A model generated the notes under the pieces. That model worked only from the letters and a program-made list of their open reading frames with translations, was not told where the DNA came from and ran no database searches. Positions 42,186-50,657 of a stretch of 64,000 bases of DNA are shown here, one piece after another; the first letter of the stretch is position 1, and each line of letters begins with the position of its first letter. A program made the position numbers and the translations under genes. This DNA is from Bradyrhizobium sp. Ash2021 (lineage in GTDB: Bacteria > Pseudomonadota > Alphaproteobacteria > Rhizobiales > Xanthobacteraceae): assembly GCF_031202265.1 (NCBI RefSeq), contig NZ_CP100604.1:6182501-6246500 (forward strand), written 5' to 3'.

Positions 42186-42564
42186 GCTGCTAGGCTCTTT
42201 CCCATTGGAAGGATTGCCGAAATCCCCGTGGGCAGTAGCGCCGGACGTCATACCCATCCGGGCGTCGAAATGGGGTATCTGCTGGAAGGCGAAGCCGAAC
42301 TCATCGTCGAGGGCAGACCGGACCAGCATCTAAAGGCCGGGGGAGTCCTATATGATACCGGCCGGCACGGTGCATGACGCCAAAGTTCATGGCGACAAGG
42401 CATTGAAAGTGCTTGGGGTTTATGTCGTGGACAAGACCAAGCCGTTGGCCTCGCCGGCGCCGCAGACCAGAACCATCTGGCGTCAAGCCGGCTGGTTCGT
42501 GCTAGATCAGGGGCTGGCGTACTGCTGTTGGGCGCGCCGGGCTATTTTTTTGATTTATGTATAG
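42186..42564 (+). pseudogene. Frameshifted cupin-domain protein
   Basis: Reading from about 42186, the cupin motif HTHPGVEMGYLLEGEAEL is intact. At the GGGGG run (about 42338-42342) the frame breaks: removing one G gives AGESYMIPAGTVHDAKV, the expected continuation ending LASPAP. The second frame then runs past the normal end. A start with a ribosome site is also missing, as the upstream stretch runs into the aldolase gene. So it is a pseudogene, or one base is a sequencing error. Confidence 0.72.
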
Positions 42565-42582
42565 CGAGAACTCGAGCGGAGC

Positions 42583-43362
42583 ATGCGCGGAACGATCCGA
42601 AAAATAACAATCCCGCGCCGCCTCGTTGCCGACCTCATGCACGCATCGATTCGCGTGCCTTTTGTCTCGCTGGCGCGTCCGCTCAATATTCGTAACCTGA
42701 TCGAGGTTCGCGCGCAGCTTCAGCGGCCGCCGGGGTGGGCGGCGATCTTCGTCAAGGCATTTGCGCTGGTGGCGCAAGACGAACCCGCTCTGCGCACGCT
42801 CTATGTCAAATGGCCCTACGCCCGCCTCTACGAACTGCCGCGCAGCATTGCCATGGTAACGATCGCGCGGGTGGAAGACGGCCAGGATTGCGTGTTGCTG
42901 CAAAAGGTCAACGCGCCCGACGAAGCGCCGCTGACCGAGGTCGATGCCGAACTCCGGCACGCCAAGGAAGCGCCGGTCGACGAGGTGCCGGCGTTCCGGA
43001 AGATGCTGCTGGCGACCCGGCTGCCGCTGCTGGTTCGCCGTCTGCTCTGGTGGATCGGCCTCAATTGGGCCCGCCAGCGCGCCAACTATTTCGGCAGCTT
43101 CGGTGTGACCTCGGTGGCGGCTTTCGGCCCGGGTGAATTGTATGCGCTGGGCCCGGGACCCTTTGTGCTCAGCTACGGCGTGGTGAAGCCGGACCAGACC
43201 GTCGACGTCATATTGCGCTGGGACCACCGGATTACCGACGCCGCCCTCATGGCCAGGGCGCTGACCCGGCTGGAACAGGTGCTGAACACCGAAATATCCG
43301 GCGAATTACGCGCCATTCGCCAGCAAACCGAGCCCAAATCGGTCCGGGCGGTCGCGACCTGA
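42583..43362 (+). CDS. 2-oxoacid dehydrogenase acyltransferase-like protein
   Basis: 259 residues resembling the catalytic domain of E2 acyltransferases (chloramphenicol-acetyltransferase fold). It has no lipoyl or E1-binding domain. The ATG follows GGAG by 2-3 bp. The C-terminus has WDHRITDAALMARAL, where classical enzymes have the active-site H-x-x-x-D-G; here the Gly is Ala. A central basic/hydrophobic region (RLPLLVRRLLWWIGL) suggests membrane association. It may be a stand-alone acyltransferase; substrate unknown. Confidence 0.75.
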   Translation: MRGTIRKITIPRRLVADLMHASIRVPFVSLARPLNIRNLIEVRAQLQRPPGWAAIFVKAFALVAQDEPALRTLYVKWPYARLYELPRSIAMVTIARVEDGQDCVLLQKVNAPDEAPLTEVDAELRHAKEAPVDEVPAFRKMLLATRLPLLVRRLLWWIGLNWARQRANYFGSFGVTSVAAFGPGELYALGPGPFVLSYGVVKPDQTVDVILRWDHRITDAALMARALTRLEQVLNTEISGELRAIRQQTEPKSVRAVAT

Positions 43363-43375
43363 CGGCCTCTTGGCC

Positions 43376-43477
43376 GTCATTCCGGGATAGTCCGCAGGAC
43401 CAGACCTCAGATGCGCAATTGCGCATCGGGGAATCTCGAGATTCCGGGTTCGATGCTGCGCATCGCCCCGGAATGAC
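43376..43477. repeat. Palindromic intergenic repeat
   Basis: Ends GTCATTCCGGG and CCGGAATGAC, with internal GATGCGCAATTGCGCATC and AATCTCGAGATT palindromes. A relative lies at 62544-62643. It separates the acyltransferase and rpsD. Confidence 0.8.
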
Positions 43478-43502
43478 GACCAGGGAACCCGGGTCTCTTT
43501 CG

Positions 43503-43563
43503 TTGACAAGACATCCGTTTCTCCCTTAGAACCCGCTTGCTCGCGGGCCGGTTTCGGCCCGCG
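43503..43563 (+). promoter_or_regulatory. Candidate rpsD promoter and leader hairpin
   Basis: TTGACA at 43503-43508 and TAGAAC at 43527-43532 (18 bp spacer) form a fair sigma-70 promoter. Just after it lies a GC-rich hairpin (CGCGGGCCG, loop GTTT, CGGCCCGCG, 43542-43563) in the 150-nt leader of rpsD. It could be an S4 autoregulatory element (inference). Confidence 0.5.
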
Positions 43564-43711
43564 TTGCGTTTCGCGACCCGTGGTTCACCCCGGAGCTTTC
43601 TGAGGCGGACCTGTCGGCACCGGGAAATTCCCGGCGCACAGGAGGGCGCGTTTCCTCAAACCTGAAACAGAACGCCATCGCATGCGCGATGGCTATGCCA
43701 TAGAGGACGCG

Positions 43712-44329
43712 ATGACAAAGCGCAGTGAGGCGAAATACAAGATCGATCGCCGTATGGGCCAGAATATCTGGGGCCGCCCGAAGAGCCCCGTGAACCGCCG
43801 GGAATACGGTCCCGGCCAGCACGGCCAGCGCCGCAAGGGCAAGCTGTCCGACTTCGGCGTGCAGCTGCGCGCCAAGCAGAAGCTCAAGGGCTATTACGCC
43901 AACATCTCCGAGCGCCAGTTCCACGGCATCTATGTCGAGGCCGGCCGGATGAAGGGCGATACCGGTGAAAACCTGATCGGCCTGCTCGAGCGCCGTCTCG
44001 ACACCGTGGTCTATCGCGCCAAGTTCGTGGCCACCATGTTCGCCGCGCGCCAGTTCATCAACCACGGCCACATCAAGGTGAACGGCCACCGCGTCAACAT
44101 CTCCAGCTACAAGGTGAAGGTCGGCGACGTCGTCGAGGTCAAGGAATCTTCCAAGCAGCTCACCCCGGTTCTGGAAGCGGTCCAGCTTGGCGAGCGCGAC
44201 GTGCCCGATTTCCTCGAGGTCGATCACTCCAAGATGACGGCGAAATACACCCGCATCCCCGCGCTGTCGGACGTGCCGTTCGCGGTGCAGATGGAGCCGC
44301 ATCTGATTGTCGAATTCTATTCGCGCTGA
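43712..44329 (+). CDS. rpsD: 30S ribosomal protein S4
   Basis: 205-residue S4, the primary 16S rRNA 5' domain binder and assembly initiator. It starts [16 protein letters not shown] and carries [13 protein letters not shown]. The RNA-binding S4 domain is [15 protein letters not shown] to [15 protein letters not shown], and the end HLIVEFYSR is normal. The start is ATG 43712 with GAGGAC upstream; longer frames are rejected. It is monocistronic, with its own terminator, not in an alpha operon. Confidence 0.98.
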   Translation: MTKRSEAKYKIDRRMGQNIWGRPKSPVNRREYGPGQHGQRRKGKLSDFGVQLRAKQKLKGYYANISERQFHGIYVEAGRMKGDTGENLIGLLERRLDTVVYRAKFVATMFAARQFINHGHIKVNGHRVNISSYKVKVGDVVEVKESSKQLTPVLEAVQLGERDVPDFLEVDHSKMTAKYTRIPALSDVPFAVQMEPHLIVEFYSR

Positions 44330-44353
44330 TCGGTTTGCAAGGTCGACATATCG

Positions 44354-44382
44354 AAGGCCCCGGTTTTGCCGGGGCCTTTTTG
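44354..44382 (+). terminator. Rho-independent terminator of rpsD
   Basis: Stem AAGGCCCCGG/CCGGGGCCTT with loop TTTTG, followed by TTT, 25 bp after the stop codon. Confidence 0.92.
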
Positions 44383-44430
44383 TTTGGGTAAGATCGATCA
44401 TCAACTCGATTGTCGTCGGGTCTGTTTGAT

Positions 44431-44470
44431 GTCATTCCAGGGCGCGTCGAAGACGCGAACCCGGAATGAC
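44431..44470. repeat. Short palindromic repeat
   Basis: GTCATTCCAGGGCGCGTCG with the mirror CGACGCG-like centre and end CCGGAATGAC. It is a shortened relative of the repeats at 43376 and 62544, 17 bp before the threonine aldolase gene. Confidence 0.65.
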
Positions 44471-44486
44471 GCCGGAGAGGAATGCC

Positions 44487-45554
44487 ATGCACTACACCCC
44501 TGCCCCGCGCGATCCCAAGGCAACACCCGTCCGCGTCAATCTGCTGTCGGATACGCAAACCCGCCCAACGCCTGCGATGCGCGAGGCGATGGCGACGGCT
44601 GAAGTCGGCGACGAGCAGATCGGCGACGACCCGACGGTGAACCTTTTGTGCGAGCGCGTGGCCGAACTGCTCGGCAAGGAAGCCGCGGTGTTCATGCCCT
44701 CGGGCACCATGTGCAACGTCGCAGCGACGCTGTCTTATTGCCGGCCGGGCGACGAGATTCTCGCGCATTTCAGCGCCCACATCATCGCCCGCGAAGGCGG
44801 CGCGCATGCAGCCCTCGGCGGCTTCCAGATCACGCCGCTGCCGGGCCCCGACGGACAGTTTTCGCCGGAAACCTTCCGCTCGGCCCTGCATCCGCGCTCG
44901 CGTTACCAGCCGCCGCAGACTGTCGTCAGCGTCGAGCAGACCGCCAATATCGGCGGCGGTACGATCTGGAAGAAGGCCGATCTCGACGAGATCGCAAAAA
45001 TCGCGAAAGCGAACGGCCTCGCCACCCACATGGACGGCGCGCGGCTGCTCAACGCCACCGTCGCGACCGGCATCAACGCACGCGACATGACGGCAGGATG
45101 GGATTCGGCCTGGATCGATTTCTCAAAAGGCCTCGGCGCGCCGATCGGCGGCGTGATCGCCGGCAGCAGCGACTTCATCGACGACGTCTGGCGCTGGAAG
45201 CAGCGGCTCGGCGGCTCGATGCGCCAGGCCGGCATTTGCGCCGCGGCCTGCGTCTACGCGCTCGACCACCATGTCGACCGCCTTGCCGAGGATCATGCCA
45301 ACGCCCGCGCGCTTGCCCGCGGCCTGTCGCAACTCAACGGCGTCGAAGTGCAGCAGCCCGAGACCAATCTGGTGTTCTTCAGGCCCGATGGCGCCGGCGT
45401 CAGCGGCGACAAGATGGTCGCGGAATTGCGCAAGCGCGGCGTGCTGCTGGCGATGATGGATGGCCGGATCAGGGCCTGCACCCATCTCGACGTCACGGCT
45501 GAAATGGTCGAGGAGACGGTTGGCCTCGTGCGCGAGATCGTGCGCGGGGCCTAG
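44487..45554 (+). CDS. ltaE: Low-specificity L-threonine aldolase
   Basis: 355-residue PLP enzyme (fold type I) cleaving L-threonine or L-allo-threonine to glycine and acetaldehyde. The start is MHYTPAPRDP, with AGAGG upstream. The PLP lysine is Lys214 in WIDFSKGLGAPIG; SDTQTRPTPAM opens the fold, HMDGARLLNA carries the conserved Asp/Arg, and SGTMCN binds phosphate. Length is typical. It is flanked by repeats and a serine-hydrolase remnant, so it is probably monocistronic. Confidence 0.9.
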   Translation: MHYTPAPRDPKATPVRVNLLSDTQTRPTPAMREAMATAEVGDEQIGDDPTVNLLCERVAELLGKEAAVFMPSGTMCNVAATLSYCRPGDEILAHFSAHIIAREGGAHAALGGFQITPLPGPDGQFSPETFRSALHPRSRYQPPQTVVSVEQTANIGGGTIWKKADLDEIAKIAKANGLATHMDGARLLNATVATGINARDMTAGWDSAWIDFSKGLGAPIGGVIAGSSDFIDDVWRWKQRLGGSMRQAGICAAACVYALDHHVDRLAEDHANARALARGLSQLNGVEVQQPETNLVFFRPDGAGVSGDKMVAELRKRGVLLAMMDGRIRACTHLDVTAEMVEETVGLVREIVRGA

Positions 45555-45556
45555 GC

Positions 45557-45817
45557 TCACCTTCCCATTGCCTGGTAAATCAGCGCCTTCAACTCGTTCT
45601 GAATCCGCCCGCGTTGCGACGGCGTCTGCATCATGCAGATCGCGAACATATCGTCTTTGGGGTCGATGAAGAAGAAGGTGCCGGCAACGCCGTCCCAGCG
45701 GTATTCGCCCGTTGGCCACGCGGTGTTCGGCGGCGTGGACGTGCGCACCGCAAAACCGAAGCCAAAGCCGCTGTCGGCGCCCGGGAAATAGAAATCGTCG
45801 CGCGCGATGTAAAACCG
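45557..45817 (-). pseudogene. C-terminal fragment of a serine hydrolase (tandem paralogue remnant)
   Basis: 87 codons in the same minus-strand frame as, and directly after, the stop of the full serine hydrolase. It reads DDFYFPGADSGFGFGFAVRT, YRWDGVAGTFFFIDPKDDMF and ends IYQAMGR. It aligns over its length to the last about 90 residues of the neighbour (DYFYFPGDGFGMGLGFAVRT, ending IYEAMEN). No start codon or N-terminus remains. It looks like the rest of a second copy after deletion. Confidence 0.85.
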
Positions 45818-47116
45818 TCAGTTCTCCATCGCCTCATAGATCAACTGTTTCAGCGTGCGCTGGATGCGCTGGCGCTCGGTCGGCGTCTGCTCCAGCAGTA
45901 CGAAGAACATGTCCTGCTTGCGGTCGACTACCATGTAGCAGCCGGCGGCGCCGTCCCATTTCAGTTCGCCGAGCGATCCCGGCGGCGGCGGCTTGGCGTT
46001 ACCGGGATCGGTGCGCACAGCAAACCCAAGCCCCATGCCGAAGCCGTCACCGGGAAAATAGAAATAATCGCGCTCTACACCGGAGCCCTTGCCGATATGG
46101 TCCGATGCCATCAGTTCGAACGTCTTCGGGCTGAGATAGGTCTTGCCCTCGAACGTACCGCCATTGGCCAGCATCTGCGCGAACTTCGAGAAGTCCGACA
46201 TGGTCGAAACCATGCCGCCGCTGGCGGATTCCCATTTCTGGCGAACCTCGGTCCTGTATAGGCGGCCGACCCGGAAATCACTGTCGTTCGGCAGCGGCTG
46301 GGCGAGCCGCTGCAGCCTCTCCGGTTCGGTAACGAAGAAGCCGGTGTCGGTCATGCCGAGCGGATCGAGCAGCTTTTCCCGCTCGATCTCGAGCAATGAT
46401 TTTCCGGACACGATCTCCATGATCCGCGCCAGGATGTCGGTGGAATGGCCGTATTGCCAGAGCGCGCCTGGCTGATTGTGCAGCGGCAGCTTTGCGATCC
46501 GCTCGGCGAACTCGGCAAGGTCGAAATCGCCCGCGTAGAGGTTGGCCTCCCTGTAGGCCTTGCGCACCAGACTGTCGCCATAGAAGCCGTAGGTGATGCC
46601 GGAGGTATGACGCATCAGATCGAGAATGGTGATGGGCCGGGTCAGCGGCACCAGTTCGAGCGTCTTGGTGCCGTCCTCGGCCTTTTTCTCCACGCCGACC
46701 TTCATATTCGCGAAGGAGGGAATGTACTTCGAGACGGGATCGTCGAGCTTGATCTTGCCGTCCTGGATCAACTGCATCGCCACAACAGAGGTGATCACCT
46801 TGGTCAGCGAAGACAGGCGGAAGATGGTCTGGTCAGTGATCGGCGCCTTGGAGACGACGTCCTGGACGCCGAAGGATTCGTGAAAGACCGGCTTGCCGTG
46901 CTGCTGGATCAGGACGATGGCGCCGGAAATCTTGCCGGTCGCCACCTCGTTCTTGAAGAAGTCGCCGACTTTCGCCAGCTTGTCGGGGTTGAAATGCGCG
47001 CCGGCGGGAATATCGAAGGTGCCTTCGGCGTGCGCCTGGGGGGCCGCCAGCAAGGCAAGTGCCGCGCCGCAAAACATCGAACGTAATACATGTAATACAT
47101 GACGTGAAATCATCAC
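45818..47116 (-). CDS. Serine hydrolase (class C beta-lactamase family)
   Basis: 432-residue EstB/AmpC-like enzyme. The signal peptide (CGAALALLAAPQAHA) cuts near AHA-EG. The catalytic SxxK is Ser103-Lys106 (RLSSLTKVIT). The second motif, near the Y-x-N position, reads YGHSTD; no clear KTG is seen, and a HIGKGSG stretch lies towards the C-terminus. This pattern suits esterases/peptidases of the family rather than antibiotic resistance. A partial second copy follows immediately. Start is ATG 47116 or 47113. Confidence 0.87.
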   Translation of the reverse strand: MMISRHVLHVLRSMFCGAALALLAAPQAHAEGTFDIPAGAHFNPDKLAKVGDFFKNEVATGKISGAIVLIQQHGKPVFHESFGVQDVVSKAPITDQTIFRLSSLTKVITSVVAMQLIQDGKIKLDDPVSKYIPSFANMKVGVEKKAEDGTKTLELVPLTRPITILDLMRHTSGITYGFYGDSLVRKAYREANLYAGDFDLAEFAERIAKLPLHNQPGALWQYGHSTDILARIMEIVSGKSLLEIEREKLLDPLGMTDTGFFVTEPERLQRLAQPLPNDSDFRVGRLYRTEVRQKWESASGGMVSTMSDFSKFAQMLANGGTFEGKTYLSPKTFELMASDHIGKGSGVERDYFYFPGDGFGMGLGFAVRTDPGNAKPPPPGSLGELKWDGAAGCYMVVDRKQDMFFVLLEQTPTERQRIQRTLKQLIYEAMEN

Positions 47117-47155
47117 CCGCTCCCAATCATTTCGGGGAGTGTAGCGGCGGCGTGA

Positions 47156-47701
47156 TCAGGCACAAGGGCTGCCGAACGGGGCCAGCGCCTCCTCGTGCAG
47201 CAACCCGCTGGCCTCGGAGAAGCAGCAGAAGATCACCCGCGTCACCGCGGGTGCGTCGGCCAGCGCATCGACGACGGTCTTGGCCGCGATACCGGCCGCA
47301 CGATCGGCCGGGAAACGATAAATACCGGTTGAAATCGCGGGAAAGGCAACAGAGGCAAGGCCATGCGTCTGGCAGAGTTCGATCGAGCGGCGATAGCAGG
47401 AGGCGAGCAAATCGTCTTCGCCGAGGTCGCCGCCATTCCACACCGGCCCAACCGTGTGGATCACATGCCGGGCCTTGAGCCGGTAGCCTTGGGTGATTTT
47501 GGCATCGCCGGTCTCGCAGCCATCCAGGGTGCGGCATTCGGCAAGCAGTTCGGGCCCGGCCGCCCGATGGATCGCGCCATCGACGCCGCCTCCGCCCAGG
47601 AGCGACGAATTGGCCGCGTTGACGATGGCGTCAACGCTTAATGTCGTGATGTCGGCAACGATGACTTCCAGCCGCGCCTGGCCGATCTGGCGCGCCGCCA
47701 A
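47156..47701 (-). CDS. Macrodomain (ADP-ribose-binding) protein
   Basis: 181-residue ADP-ribosyl hydrolase-type protein, like YmdB. The macrodomain starts at once after the TTG at 47701: [41 protein letters not shown] and [13 protein letters not shown] are the ADP-ribose-binding loops. The TTG lies 2 bp past the grxD stop, so the two are translationally coupled. A longer in-frame start inside grxD lacks family character. It may remove ADP-ribose or O-acetyl-ADP-ribose. Confidence 0.87.
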   Translation of the reverse strand: MAARQIGQARLEVIVADITTLSVDAIVNAANSSLLGGGGVDGAIHRAAGPELLAECRTLDGCETGDAKITQGYRLKARHVIHTVGPVWNGGDLGEDDLLASCYRRSIELCQTHGLASVAFPAISTGIYRFPADRAAGIAAKTVVDALADAPAVTRVIFCCFSEASGLLHEEALAPFGSPCA

Positions 47702-47703
47702 GC

Positions 47704-48036
47704 TCAGGCCGTCGCGTTGATCGCGACGCCCTTGTCGGCAAACAGCTGCTGCAATTCGCCGGCCTGGAACATCTCGCGGATGATATCGCAGCCGCCGACG
47801 AACTCGCCCTTGACGTAGAGCTGCGGAATGGTCGGCCAGTTCGAATAGGTCTTGATGCCGTTGCGCAGGTCGGCGGATTCGAGGACGTTCAGGCCCTTGT
47901 AGCCGACGCCGACGTGGTCGAGGATCTGCACCACCTGGCCGGAGAAACCGCACTGCGGAAACTGCGGCGTACCCTTCATGAACAGCACGACGTCGTTCGA
48001 CTTCACTTCGTTGTCGATAAATTGTTCGATGCTCAT
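47704..48036 (-). CDS. grxD: Monothiol glutaredoxin Grx4
   Basis: 110-residue monothiol glutaredoxin with the CGFS motif at 29-32 and MKGTPQFPQ before it. The ATG at 48036 follows AAAGGAAGCGAAT; the longer frame is not coding. The C-terminal GGCDIIREM binds glutathione. It transfers [2Fe-2S] clusters and normally pairs with BolA; a bolA gene lies 3.8 kb downstream on the same strand, separated by plus-strand genes. The macrodomain gene follows. Confidence 0.95.
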   Translation of the reverse strand: MSIEQFIDNEVKSNDVVLFMKGTPQFPQCGFSGQVVQILDHVGVGYKGLNVLESADLRNGIKTYSNWPTIPQLYVKGEFVGGCDIIREMFQAGELQQLFADKGVAINATA

Positions 48037-48337
48037 ATTCGCTTCCTTTTGGGGCGCTGCCCCCTGCGGCTTTGCCTTACGGGCCGGCTCGTCCCGTTTT
48101 ACCCGACACTGACCATATATGTAGCCCAAACCGTTGTGCATCCAAAGTAAAATGGCGGGCATCTGGCATGCGTGGGCCTGGCAACCACCCCACCAGACGG
48201 GTCGGGCCATAGTCTGACGGCATCAATATCATCGCCGCGAGAGGCTTTTTTCCTGAACGGGAACCCCTATCTAGGACGGACTGTCCGTCAGGAACCAGTT
48301 CGCCGAAGCAACGTTCTCTCCCCTACCGGAGACACCA
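48037..48337. other. Divergent promoter region of grxD and egtB
   Basis: 301 bp without a gene. The only clear structure is the perfect 7-1-7 palindrome at 48275-48289. Confidence 0.45.
48275..48289. promoter_or_regulatory. Palindrome upstream of egtB
   Basis: Perfect inverted repeat GACGGAC-T-GTCCGTC, 48 bp before the egtB start; it is a candidate operator or 5'-leader hairpin. Confidence 0.5.
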
Positions 48338-49603
48338 GTGACGAAACCAGTATCTGCTGCGGCCGCCATTTCCGCCTCCTCCCCCACCCTTTTTGCCGAT
48401 TCCGGCAGCCTCGCCCAGAATCTGGTGGAGGCCTACCTCGCCGTCCGGGACGAGACCGAGCGCCGCGCCGCGCCCCTGAGCCCCGAGGACCAGCTGATCC
48501 AGTCGATGCCGGACGCCAGCCCGGCGAAGTGGCACCGCGCCCATACCACCTGGTTCTTCGAGCAATTCTTGCTGGGCGAGCATTGCGAGGGCTACACGCC
48601 CTTCCACCCCGACTACGCTTACCTCTTCAATTCCTATTACGTCAGCGCCGGTCCCCGGCATGCCCGTCACCAGCGCGGCCATTTGACCCGCCCGAGCGCC
48701 GACGAAGTCACCGCCTATCGCCGGCATGTCGACGCGGCGATCGTGAAATTCTTCCAGACCGCCGCCGAAGACACTCTCGCGAGGCTGGTCCCGTTGGTCG
48801 AGGTGGGCCTCAATCACGAGCAGCAGCACCAGGAATTGATGCTGACCGACATCCTGCACGCCTTTGCGCAAAATCCGATCCCGCCGGCCTACGATCCGGC
48901 GTGGCGTTTCCCGGGCTCGACCCGCGGCAGTGACGAATGGGTCACTCTCAATGAAGGCATCCACACGGTGGGCCACACCGACGACAGCTTTCATTTCGAC
49001 AATGAAAAGCCCGCCCACCGTGCGCTGGTAGGGCCGGTCAAATTGGCCCGCAACCTCGTTACCAACGCCGAATGGCTCGCCTTCATGAAGGACGGCGGCT
49101 ACTCGACCGCGACGCTGTGGCTGATGGACGGTTTTGCGGCAGCGAACAACGAAGAGTGGCAGGCGCCCGGCCATTGGCGCCAAGCGGACGGTGAAGCCGA
49201 CGGCGAATGGCGGATCATGACGCTGCGCGGATTGCAGCCGATTGATCCGTCAGCGCCGGTTTGCCATGTCAGCTATTACGAGGCGGACGCGTTCGCACGC
49301 TGGAGCGGGCGCCACCTGCCGACCGAGATGGAATGGGAAGTCGCCGCCCGCGCCGGGCAGTTGAACGACGCCTTTGGCATCGTCTGGCAGTGGACCCGCA
49401 GTTGGTACTCGCCCTACCCCGGCTATCGCGCCATCGAAGGCGCGCTCGGCGAATACAACGGCAAGTTCATGGTCAACCAATTGGTGCTGCGCGGCTCCTC
49501 GCTTGCAACTCCGGCCGGACATAGCCGTATTACCTATCGCAACTTCTTTTATCCACACCACCGCTGGCAATTCACGGGATTGCGCCTCGCCGACTACGCC
49601 TGA
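48338..49603 (+). CDS. egtB: Ergothioneine biosynthesis sulfoxide synthase EgtB
   Basis: 421-residue non-haem iron enzyme joining hercynine with a thiol donor (gamma-Glu-Cys or Cys). GTG start at 48338 with CCGGAG upstream. The DinB_2 domain holds three iron histidines: His66 (KWHRAHTT), His160 and His164 (NHEQQHQE). A formylglycine-generating-enzyme-like domain follows (about 200-420), with WEVAARAG and RNFFYPHHRWQFTGLRLA. Next is egtD, 51 bp on; they form an operon. EgtA, EgtC and EgtE are absent, as in many proteobacteria. Confidence 0.95.
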   Translation: MTKPVSAAAAISASSPTLFADSGSLAQNLVEAYLAVRDETERRAAPLSPEDQLIQSMPDASPAKWHRAHTTWFFEQFLLGEHCEGYTPFHPDYAYLFNSYYVSAGPRHARHQRGHLTRPSADEVTAYRRHVDAAIVKFFQTAAEDTLARLVPLVEVGLNHEQQHQELMLTDILHAFAQNPIPPAYDPAWRFPGSTRGSDEWVTLNEGIHTVGHTDDSFHFDNEKPAHRALVGPVKLARNLVTNAEWLAFMKDGGYSTATLWLMDGFAAANNEEWQAPGHWRQADGEADGEWRIMTLRGLQPIDPSAPVCHVSYYEADAFARWSGRHLPTEMEWEVAARAGQLNDAFGIVWQWTRSWYSPYPGYRAIEGALGEYNGKFMVNQLVLRGSSLATPAGHSRITYRNFFYPHHRWQFTGLRLADYA

Positions 49604-49654
49604 GCCCCAGATGACGATCACAACCGCGCGGGAAAGCGCGTTCAGGAGAGTATC

Positions 49655-50626
49655 ATGAATGTGCATGCCCCCGCTTTGGCCAAAGCGCACGCGTTCGACG
49701 AAGCGACCTCGGTGTTCGCCGACGACGTGATCGAAAATCTCGCGCAGCATCCGAAACGGCTGTCGCCGAAATATTTCTACGATGCCGCGGGCTCCGAGCT
49801 GTTCGAACAGATCACGGTGCTCCCGGAATATTATCCGACCCGGACCGAACTTGGCATCCTGCGTGGCCGCGGCAACGAGATCGCCGATATCATCCCGCAG
49901 AGCGCTGCGCTGGTGGAGTTCGGCGCAGGTGCGACCACCAAGGTCCGGCTGCTGCTGGAACGCTGCGACTTCGGCGCCTACGTCCCCGTCGATATATCCG
50001 GCGATTTCCTCAATGCGCAGGCCGATGCGCTGCGCAAGGATTTTCCCGGCCTCGACGTTTATCCGGTGGCGGCGGATTTTACTGCGCCGTTCGCATTGCC
50101 GGAAGATATCGCCGGAATGGCCAAGGTCGGCTTCTTCCCGGGATCGACGCTCGGCAATTTCGAGCCGCATGAGGCCCGTGCCTTCCTGCGCAGCGCGCGC
50201 GAAATTCTGGGCGCCGGCGCGCAGATGATCATCGGTGTCGATCTCGAAAAGAACGAGCGCGTGCTCTATGACGCCTACAATGATTCCGCCGGCGTCACCG
50301 CGCGCTTCAATCTCAATGTGCTGGTGCGCATCAACCGCGAACTCGGCGGCAATTTCGATCTTTCGGCCTTCATGCACCGCTCGGTCTACAATCGCGACCG
50401 TCATCGCATCGAGATGCACCTGATCAGCAAGAAATCGCAGACCGTGCGCATCCTCGGGCGGAATTTCTCATTCCGTCCCGGCGAGAGCATCCATACCGAG
50501 AGCAGCTATAAATACTCTCTCGAGCGTTTCACCGCGCTCGCCTGCGACTCGGGCTGGAAGGTGCGGGAGTCCTGGACCGACCAGGACCGGATGTTTTCGG
50601 TTCACGCGCTGGCGGCTGCGGATTGA
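49655..50626 (+). CDS. egtD: L-histidine N-alpha-methyltransferase EgtD
   Basis: 323-residue SAM-dependent enzyme that trimethylates histidine to hercynine, the first step of ergothioneine formation. It starts ATG with AGGAGAGTATC upstream. The SAM fold shows VEFGAGATTKVRLLL, YVPVDISGDFLNAQAD and FFPGSTLGNFEP, diagnostic of EgtD. The end MFSVHALAAAD is normal. It is the second gene of the egtBD operon. Confidence 0.96.
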   Translation: MNVHAPALAKAHAFDEATSVFADDVIENLAQHPKRLSPKYFYDAAGSELFEQITVLPEYYPTRTELGILRGRGNEIADIIPQSAALVEFGAGATTKVRLLLERCDFGAYVPVDISGDFLNAQADALRKDFPGLDVYPVAADFTAPFALPEDIAGMAKVGFFPGSTLGNFEPHEARAFLRSAREILGAGAQMIIGVDLEKNERVLYDAYNDSAGVTARFNLNVLVRINRELGGNFDLSAFMHRSVYNRDRHRIEMHLISKKSQTVRILGRNFSFRPGESIHTESSYKYSLERFTALACDSGWKVRESWTDQDRMFSVHALAAAD

Positions 50627-50657
50627 GAACACGGCCCCGCGCAGCAAAAATATCCCG

